Shown: positions 1 to 7,600 of the stretch, in pieces
Numbering within the stretch: position 1 is the first letter of the stretch
How the letters are laid out: each line of letters starts with the position of its first letter
Assembly (NCBI GenBank): GCA_026770575.1
Contig: MU657879.1
Coordinates: 2,605-19,105, forward strand
DNA from: Pelagophyceae sp. CCMP2097
Lineage: Eukaryota; Sar; Pelagophyceae
Reading direction: 5' to 3'
Length of the DNA stretch: 16,501 nt
Notes under the pieces: generated by a model
What the model was told of the DNA's origin: nothing
Seen by the model: the letters and a program-made list of their open reading frames with translations, nothing else
Database searches by the model: none
Made by a program: the position numbers and the translations under genes

Positions 1-164
1 CGAGCTCATACCCCGTAAATCCCAGGTAAATGCGAAAATGCAATGGCTTTATTCAAACCGTTCACTGATGTTTTAGCGCGAGAACAAACTTAAGTTAAGG
101 CCCCGAGGCATCTGGTCGACTGCGGTTGGTGGTGGCCGCGCCTCGGAAGCCCTTTGGGGCGGCG
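1..164 (+). promoter_or_regulatory. Probable upstream/5' UTR region of the ankyrin-WW gene
   Basis: Positions 1-100 are clearly less GC-rich than the rest of the window and hold no open frame of note. In the frame of the proposed ATG at 165 there is a stop at 96-98 and no intervening ATG, so 165 is the first usable start if the gene begins here. An upstream exon spliced into 99-164 cannot be excluded. No TATA box or other core element can be named with confidence. Confidence 0.3.
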
Positions 165-3100
165 ATGGCCTGCGCGGGCCTGGACCAGCGGAACCGCCAG
201 GGCGACGCGACGCTGCACGTGCTGGCGGGCCAGGGCTGCTGCGAAGGCATCCGCCTCCTGCTCGAGTGAGCCCCGCGGTGTCCACCCGCTCCACCCGCTC
301 CTCGAAGGCCCTATTCGGCCAGGGACCCTGCTCTCGAGCCGCGGCGGCGCGCCGCGGCGACGCGCCGCGCAGGCACGGCGCGGACGCCAACTCGCGAGGC
401 GCGCGCGGCCGGTGCGTCGCCGAGTGGCGCGTCGTCGTCTCTATACCCGTCGTCAGAGTACTCTGCATCAGAGCAACCGTCGTCGCCGCACTTCTTCGCC
501 TCTGGGGTCCTCTGCGCCGCCGGACGGCCTCGTCTTCGCGGCTACCGCCGGGCGCAGGCGGCCGCTCCACGCGGCGTGCGACGACTGCGGCGACGGCGAG
601 GCGCGCGACGACCTCGACGCCGCGTTCGAGACGTGTGTCGCAGAGCTCGTCGCCAGCGGCGCAGACGTCGACGCTGAGGACGACGACGGTGCGCCTTGTC
701 TCATGTCCGCCCTCACCGGCCGACGGCGCCCGCCCGCGCACGACGCGAGCCCCCCCCGGGCCCGCGCGCACGCTGTAATCTATAGGCGCGACGGCGCTGC
801 TCCTCGCATCTGCCGGCGGCAAGCTCGGCTGCGTCATCGCGCTGCTCCGTCACACAATCGCAGCGTCGCCACACGCCGTGTCGGGGACGCTCGGGGACCC
901 TTGCTGTGGACGGCTGGGGAGGACGAGGCCTCTTTCGAAAGGGCGCTCCTCCCCCGAGGGCGGCCTATGAGGGTGGCTGCGCGTCCCGCCCTTGCGAGCG
1001 TCGGAGAGGCCGCGGTGTCGGCGCTCGGCCGCAGTCGGAGCGCGCATCCTAGGCGCCGGCGCGCTCGTGGACTGCGGCGACGCGCTGGGGAACACGCCCC
1101 TCCACGCGGCCGCCGCGGGTCGCCACGTCGCGTGCCTCGGCGAGCTGCTCCGCGCGCTCGGCGCAGCGCCGCCTACGTCGCGACGCGCCGCGGACCACGA
1201 GCGAGGGCCGGCGGACGGCGCCGCGGGGCCGCGCGTCGTCGTCGCCGCGCCCGGTGGCGAGGCGCATCACGGCCGCGACCGGCGGCCGCGGCACGGCGCC
1301 GACGGCGACGGCGCGGCGCCGCCCCCGGCCGGCGACATGGCTACGAGCGCCGCGGTTGCCATTTACGAAAAGCTGCGCCGCGGGACCAACGAAAAAAGGT
1401 CGCCGCGGACGGGCGCGCGCGGCAGCAGCCTGCAGCTCGGCAGCCCGCAGCGCATGCAGCTCGACGTCACGGTGACGCCGGCGGACGACGAGGCGTACGA
1501 CGCCGACGAGCCCTTTGACGACGCGCGAGGGGACGCGCGGCAAGGCGGTTCTCCAGAGGCCCCGCGCGTCGCGGCGGCCGGCGCCTGGGTCGAGTGCTTC
1601 ACAGAGACCGGCGACCGCTACTTTTACAACGAGGTCACGGACGAGTCGGCGTGGGACCTCCCGGCGGCGTCTCTGAGCGCCTCGCCGGACGTCACGGCCA
1701 CGCCGCGGTCACCCGACGCGTCGCACGCGGCGCTGCTGCAGGCGGCGGCGGTGCAGCTGGACTGCGCGGCGCTGAGCGCGCTGCTGGAGAGCGGCGCCGC
1801 GCCCGACGCGATCGTCGACGCGGATCGGGGGTCTACGGCGCTCCACGTCGTCGCCCGCGCCGCGCACCACAAGCGCCATGGCGAGCATCGCCGCGCCGCC
1901 GACGCAGTTATCGTGCGTCGCCTCAAGGGCGGATGCCGCGCCTCGCCGCCCGGCGCGGACGTCGCAGTAGGTGCTCTGCGACTTTGGCGCGGCGGTGGAT
2001 GCGCTCGATTCGCGCGGCGACACGGCGCTGCACGTCGCCGCGGGCGCGGGCGCCGCCGACGCCGTCGAGGCGCTGCTCGACGCCGGCACCGATGCCGCCA
2101 AGCGCGGCGACGGTGGGGACACCCCCCTCCACGCAGCCATCTGGCACCGCCGCCGGGACGTCGTCGAGCTGCTCCTGCGCTACGGCGCGCCGCGCGACGC
2201 CGCCAACGACAAGGGCCGGACGCCGCGCGACCACGCCAGAGCGCGCCTCGAGCGAGGCGCGTCTTTTTGCATGCGCCCGCTTGAAGCGTAGACCTCGTCG
2301 AGATGCGGCCGCCGTAGACCAACGGCGCGCGTTCTCGCCGCGCGCGGGCTCCGAGTCGCCGCGCAACGCCAACGATCCTGTGGCCGCGGTGCGGCGAGAC
2401 TGCCTCTACCGGGGCCGTGTCGCGAGGTCCCCTTTGCAGGGCTCGTGCCTTTGCGCCGGGCGACCGCTCCGAGCAGGCGTGGATCCACTCGCTCCTCTGC
2501 CGCGACGACCCGTCGGCCAAGCACGCGCACGCGCCGCCGCGGTCGCCGCCGCGCGTCGGGGGCGGCGACTTTTCGCCGCCGCGGCATGGCGCCGACAGCG
2601 GCGAGGCGGACCACGGCGAGGACCGCACGCCGAGCCCTTCTTCGACGCGGCTGGCGCCCATCGCCGAGCACGGCGCCGCCGTCGGCCGCCGCGCGAGCCT
2701 CGGCTCGCCGCCGCGCCTCTCCGGCGGCGGCGCTTCGACCGGGTCGCTCGGCGCCTCGTCGGCGTCGCCGATTCTCGACGAGGACCTCTTCGACGACGAC
2801 GAGGCGCTGGACGACGACCTCTTCTTCGACGCGCTCCTCTCGTCGCCGACCGCGTGGTGCGCGCACGAGGTCGCGCAGGGCTTCCGCGACCCGCCCGCGT
2901 CGCCGGCGCCGGCGCCGCGCGGCGACGCGGGCTGCTCCGGGTCGCGCAACCCTTTGTACATCTCGTCGCCGACGGCGGGGTCGCCGCTCTGCGGGTCGTC
3001 GGGGTCCTCTGCCGCCAGCACGCCGCAGACGCGCACGCCGTTAGAGTCGCCCACCGACTCGGTCAAGACGTCGTGGTCGCAGCTCAACGCCGACGTCCTC

Positions 3101-3411
3101 GGCGACATTGACCGCTACATCTCCACGCACAAGCCAAAGGCCGGCGACCACGCGCATGACCACCCGCGAGTCGCCGCCCAAAGAGGCCCCCACCTCGACG
3201 CCCGCCGCACCGGCGCGCCCCTAGGTCCGCGGCATCGTCGCCCGTCTCCGCGGGCCTCGCCGCGGCGGACCTCATCGTGGGCATCGAGCGCGCGAGGTTC
3301 GCGCAGCTGTCCCCCGGCCGCGCGCGCACGCCGCTGTCGCCGGCCCCGCACGCCGCGTCGTCGCCGCCCGCGTCGGCGGGTCCTTCACCGAGCGGCGCCG
3401 CGCGCCGCTGA
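165..3411 (+). CDS. Ankyrin-repeat protein with an internal WW domain (8 exons; last junction unresolved)
   Basis: Exons that join with consistent phases: 165-265, 373-411, 558-688, 786-848, 1053-1912, 1971-2260 and 2440 to about 3132, then a last exon 3225-3411 ending in TGA. Introns 1-6 run from GT to AG, and splicing rebuilds ankyrin repeats across the joins, for example LLLE-HGADANSRG across intron 1 and ALL-RAGALVDCGDALG across intron 4. Roughly four ankyrin repeats (TPLHAA-type cores such as RRPLHAAC and NTPLHAAAAGRH) come first. A WW domain at 1584-1665 follows, then about four more repeats (STALHVVAR, DTALHVAAG, DTPLHAAIWH). The C-terminal 300 residues are low-complexity Ser/Pro/Ala with acidic patches. 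Ankyrin and WW domains are protein-binding modules, WW favouring Pro-rich ligands, so a scaffold or adaptor role is inferred with no known partner. The exon 7-8 junction has no good in-phase GT donor. A GC donor at 3133 would restore frame, but a sequence error is equally possible. Confidence 0.8.
1584..1665 (+). other. WW domain inside the ankyrin array
   Basis: The exon at 1053-1912 encodes a stretch starting AWVECFTETGDRYFYN and closing with TDESAWDLP. The two signature tryptophans, the YFYN aromatic block, the Thr after it and the closing Pro fit the WW family. It lies between two blocks of ankyrin repeats. Confidence 0.85.
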
Positions 3412-3633
3412 CCGCGCCGGGCGGCCGCCCAGAGGCCGTCCGTCCGGGTCGCGGCGCCCGTCTCGAAAGGAGTCTTACATTAAAAAGGGCCGCCTTGGTG
3501 TCTACGCTGCGCATCGCCCGGCAGCTTCGTCCGGCGCCGGTCCCGCCGCGCGGGTCTCTCGTGGGACCCTTCGCGGCGGTGAGGGCGCCGTGCGCGGCGC
3601 CTCGGCGTTTGCCGGTCGGCGCCGTGCGCGTTC
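3412..3633. other. Convergent intergenic spacer
   Basis: This 222-nt stretch separates the TGA of the plus-strand ankyrin gene from the TAA of the small minus-strand gene, so it must hold both 3' ends. A short A-rich patch lies near 3475-3488 (tacattaaaaag). No canonical AATAAA signal and no further coding frame are visible. Confidence 0.4.
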
Positions 3634-4212
3634 TTACTCGTCGGCCTGCTCGGCGTCCGAAGAATCGCTGTCGGACCACCGCGTCGTCTCCTCGAGCTTG
3701 TCGTTGGTGGCGTCGACGACTTCGCCTAGCGCGCGGCGCCTGGGCGCGGGACGCCGCGGGCGCCCGCGAGGCACCCGCGAGGCGCCGAGCCCGCCACCGG
3801 AAGAGCGAGGCGCTCAAAGGTGAGGCGCTCAAGGGCGAGGCGATGGGCTGCATCGAGGCGCCGAAAAGACGAGCCGAGAGCCCGCATCGCACACCGCGGG
3901 TGGCACTTTCCCACGACTCGAACGAGGGTGACACTTTCCACGCCTCGTCCGAGGCACCGCACCTTGCACGCACGCCGTGGCGACCTGCGCCTCGCCGTTC
4001 GCCGGCCGCGCGTGCGTCACGTTCCCGCGCGCGCGCGCCTAGCGCGAGGGAGGCGGTGGCCCGGCAGGCGGCGGGGCAACACGGGGGAAGTCGCAGGGGT
4101 CCCGCCTCACCACCCCTTTTGCGTCGTCGAGCTCGACGGTCGGGTTGTAGACATAGACGTCTTCGGGCTGCTCGGGGGCGGCGCAGCAGAGGCGGCAGAG
4201 GAAGAGGTCCAT
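3634..4212 (-). CDS. Small acidic protein with Cys-rich N-terminus (3 exons, one frame problem)
   Basis: Not a family I recognise. Exon 1 starts at ATG 4212 and reads MDLFLCRLCCAAPEQPEDV, then a Tyr/Asp-rich stretch, to a GT donor at 4110 or 4113. Exon 2 is 4036-3963, containing THARPANGEAQVATACVQ. Exon 3 is 3725-3634, reading EVVDATNDKLEETTRWSD and ending in an acidic Ser/Asp tail before TAA. The exon 2-3 join is clean: donor GTGCGG at 3962, acceptor CGCTAG, phase 1. The exon 1-2 join is out of phase by one base; exon 2 begins in a GC dinucleotide run, and one extra GC unit would restore phase. The protein would be about 93 residues. Three Cys in the first ten residues suggest lipid modification such as palmitoylation and membrane attachment, which is inference. 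It lies downstream of the channel gene on the same strand, with its own spacer. Confidence 0.55.
3726..3962 (-). repeat. Repeat-rich 237-nt intron of the small gene
   Basis: The intron runs from GTGCGG to CGCTAG. Read on the minus strand it holds two diverged copies of a motif like GGAAAGTGTCACCC (second copy GGAAAGTGCCACCC), and two tandem copies of a 15-nt unit around TTGAGCGCCTC near 3810-3840. A long spurious open frame crosses it. It may be a mobile or introner-type insertion, but no inverted-repeat ends were found. Confidence 0.45.
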
Positions 4213-4609
4213 CGCTGCTCGTCCCAACCCCCGGTCAATGCACAGGCGTCAATCGAGCCAATCAATCGCCGGGCACGGCTTCCCCCCACGACACGCGTCG
4301 ATACGTGAATATTCTTCCCCCCCATCTTCCCAGAATTCGGAAACTTTTGGAGCGTATCCGTTACCGACCGGACGCTTTGTGCCCTCGGTCATCCCCACCA
4401 GTCTGTTTCAAGCGCGTCCTCCACAGAGCCCGCAACCCTGGCTCGCTTTCCAAAGAGGCTGCTTCGCCTGAGAGCGTCAATAGCCTCTTTAGTCCCGAGT
4501 CGCGCCCTTCCGACGAGAGCAAAGTGGGTCGGCGAGCGCGGCCGGAGGTCGGCGGCAGCGCGCTTCGTGAACGATTTGTTCTGCTTGGCGGCCCGAGGGG
4601 CGCCTCGCG
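4213..4609 (-). promoter_or_regulatory. Spacer: channel 3' end and small-gene promoter region
   Basis: This 397-nt stretch lies between the stop of the channel gene and the ATG at 4212. The part at 4230-4400 is markedly less GC-rich than its surroundings. It includes agccaatca at 4256-4264, a CCAAT-box-like site about 45 nt from the ATG, and a GAATATTC palindrome near 4306-4313. No convincing reading frame was found. The promoter role is inferred from position. Confidence 0.3.
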
Positions 4610-7600
4610 TTACCGCGTGTGCGGCGACGCCGGGGCCGGCGTGCGCGGCGTCGCCGGCGTCCGCGGCGTGCGCGGCGACGCCGCCGGCGCGCCGAAGAGG
4701 GTCCGGCCCTTGGTCGGCGGGGCCTTGGCCACCTTGGGGTCCTTGGCGCCCTTGCCCTTGGCCAAGTTTGCAAGGTCGATGCCGGCCACGGTGCCGTTGC
4801 GCTGCATGTTGTAGCGCAGCAGCAGCCAAGTCGCCTCCTCGTCGAGGTCCTGCTTCGCGACCGAGTAGAGCTCGCAGGGCACCAGCGCGCGCACCGTCTC
4901 GTAGCGCACGCCCGACGCCGACTCGAGGCATTCGTCGCCAAAGTGCTCGCCCGCGCGAAGCAGCGCGTGCGCCGCGGCGCCCGTCTTGTGCGACGCGCAG
5001 TCGCAGCGGCCCGTGTAGATAAAGTACACCTCGAAGCCGACGTCGCCGGTGGCGTAGACGTCCTCGTGCGGCGCCACGAGCCTAGGGGAGTGGCGATGAG
5101 CGCCGCGCGTTTGCCGGGACTCCGGTTCACCGCATCGCCGACGCCGCCGCGTGCTGCGTGGCGGCGACAGCCGCGAGCCTGCGCGCCACGGACGGGGGCA
5201 GGAGCGAGAAAAATCGGATCTTGGCAAAGGCATGCCTGTGCACAAACAGGGCGAGGTCCATGCGCAGCGGCGCGGTGAGGTCGTCGGTGATGGTCCGCTC
5301 GTCGATGCACAGCGTCCTGGCCCAGCGGTGGCGGTGGTGCGCGAGCACGGCCGCGCGGAGTTGCGGCGGCAGGGCCGCGGAGCGCATGAAGGCCTCGTAG
5401 CGGAGCATCTTGGCGTTGAACGCGCTGAGGCCCTCTTTGTCCGTGGCCTCCAAGATGAGCGTGAACGCTCCGACGAGCGACGCGAAGAGCAAAGCGCCGG
5501 AGATGATGACGAGGAGCTCCCAGACCGTCTCGAGGGGCGTGCGCGGCATGATGTCGCCAAAGCCCGTCGAGGAGATGGTGGTGATGACCATGTGCACCGC
5601 GCGCAAATAACAATCTGTGACGGGCACGCGAGTAATGTAGTCCTGCGGGTCCTCGACGGGCTGGTCGCGCTTCGTCGCCAGCTGGTCGAACGTGGCCCAC
5701 GTGATCTTCGCGTGTCGCTCGACGTACCGGTGCAGCACGAACCTAGCTCGGCTCCGTTTTCAAACGTCCTCGCAGCGACAGTCAAAACGCGGGCACGCAC
5801 CAGATGCACGCGAACCAGTGGTTGCAGAGCAGGTAGGCCACGCAGACCTACATCAGCCATGGTCTTTCGGTGATGCATCGGTCCGGCGGGATGCCACGGC
5901 GGGATGCCGCGACGTCGACTCCTTCAGGGCCTCCCCCCCTTCGCAGACGCGGCGCGGGACGTTGAGGAGCTCTTTCTCCGGCCGCGAGACGCGCACGCCG
6001 TGGCGCAGCGTGGCGTATGAGCAGAGCTGCTGGACGTAGCCCTGGAGGCGGGCGAGGCGGAGGAGGCGGTTCAGGCGCAGCGCGAGCACCATGTCGAGGA
6101 CGGCGCTGCGGTCGACGTCGCGGACGAGGGGCGCCAGGAGCGCGCACGCCTCGATGGGCAGCGCTGAGAGCACGTCGAGGACGAACCAGTTGGACTTTCG
6201 GTACGACACCTTTCGGACGAGCGTGGCGTCCTGGAAGAGGAGGTCCTGATAGGCCTCGTCGACCTCGTCGGCGAGGACGTAGTAGCGCACGAGGACGCTG
6301 CAGATGAAGAAGGCATCGCAGGCGTAGTCGAACCAGAGGAGGTGCGGCACGGTGGCGTCGAGGTCCGAGGGCAGCGTGAACGCGGCCGCGTACGGCACCG
6401 ACGTGGCCAGATACAGCGCGAAGATGCCCGCTGACAAGTCCCAGGCCGCGCGCAGGTCCGTGCCCTGCTTCAGCCGGTCCGCCGCGTAGAGCCGCGCCGA
6501 CCGGCCCAGCGCGCGCCAGAACTTTGGGTCGCAGACGACCTGGGCGTCGCCAAAGCCGCCGATGCCCACGCCAAAGCCGCCAAATCTGATGCCGCGCCGC
6601 ATGGACGGCGAACGCCGGGCGCGCACGCTCATATTCGGCGCGCCGGCGACGGCCTTGTGGACCGCCTCCAAATCCAAGACGCGGCTCAGCCGCCCGGCGC
6701 CCGCGGCCGCGTCCTTGAGGTTTGACTGAATCGCCTTGTTGCGCTCGTCGTTCCTGCGGCGGATCTCGTTGAACTTGTCCAGCAGCTTCTGCGGCTTGAA
6801 GCGGAAGACCTTAAGCTGCTTCTCCAGGTCGGCGCGGCCCAGGCGGAGGCACTCGGAGAAGCCGACGCACTTGATAGTCGCCATCCGCCGCACGTTGGAG
6901 AACAGGGCGCCCTCGCCGAAGAACGAGTTCGCCTGCAGCGTCGCGTACACCGTCGTGTTGTTCTCGCCTACGAGGGTGCGGTCACGCGTGGAAAGCCCAA
7001 AGGCAGCCGCGGACATGACGGTGCGACGGCCCTCCGCCGCGTCGGTCGCGCGACGGCGACCGGGCTCCCATCGGCGCCCTCGGATGCCCGTCGCTGACGG
7101 TCCGGGTTTTCCAAGTCGGTTTCCCCTTCCGGGCGCGGGCCTGTACCGAGCACCGTGACGCTGCCCGTGAGGAGGAAGTGCATGGCGTCGCCGCGGTCGC
7201 CGAACTGCACGACGACGTCGCCGGCGGAGTACGTCTCCGGCACGAGGGCGAGTGCGATGGCGCGCTTGACGAGCTCCTGGCAGGCCTCGAAGAGCGGGCA
7301 GAGCTCGAGCGCAGGCAGCCGCACGGCGACGCAGACTCGCGCGCGCAGCGTGTGCGGCAGCGACGACCGGAGCAGCGACTCGTGGCCGCCCTTGACGCCC
7401 GTCAGGAGCTCGGGCGCCTCGATGCCGAGGACCTGCTTGCTTCCCATAAATTCGTTGACGCGCTTCTTCAGCCGCTGCGGCACGGCGTGCTGCTGCATGT
7501 ACTTCTCCAGCCGGTCCGCGCGCCCGCCGAGCTCAGAAGACGCCGCGTTGGAGTTGGCCAAAGCGACGGCGACCTGAGCAGCGGCCTCTCCGCGCCACCA

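Noticed and set aside
154..1518. 454-codon plus-strand frame starting at 154
   Set aside because: It reads through five proposed introns in an Arg-rich shadow frame. The ankyrin motifs lie in another frame and join by splicing.
1624..3108. 494-codon minus-strand frame opposite the ankyrin gene
   Set aside because: It is an antisense shadow of the WW and ankyrin exons, with no domain.
3272..3973. 233-codon minus-strand frame
   Set aside because: It runs through an intron of the small gene and the last exon of the ankyrin gene. The spliced frame with the acidic C-terminus is more convincing.
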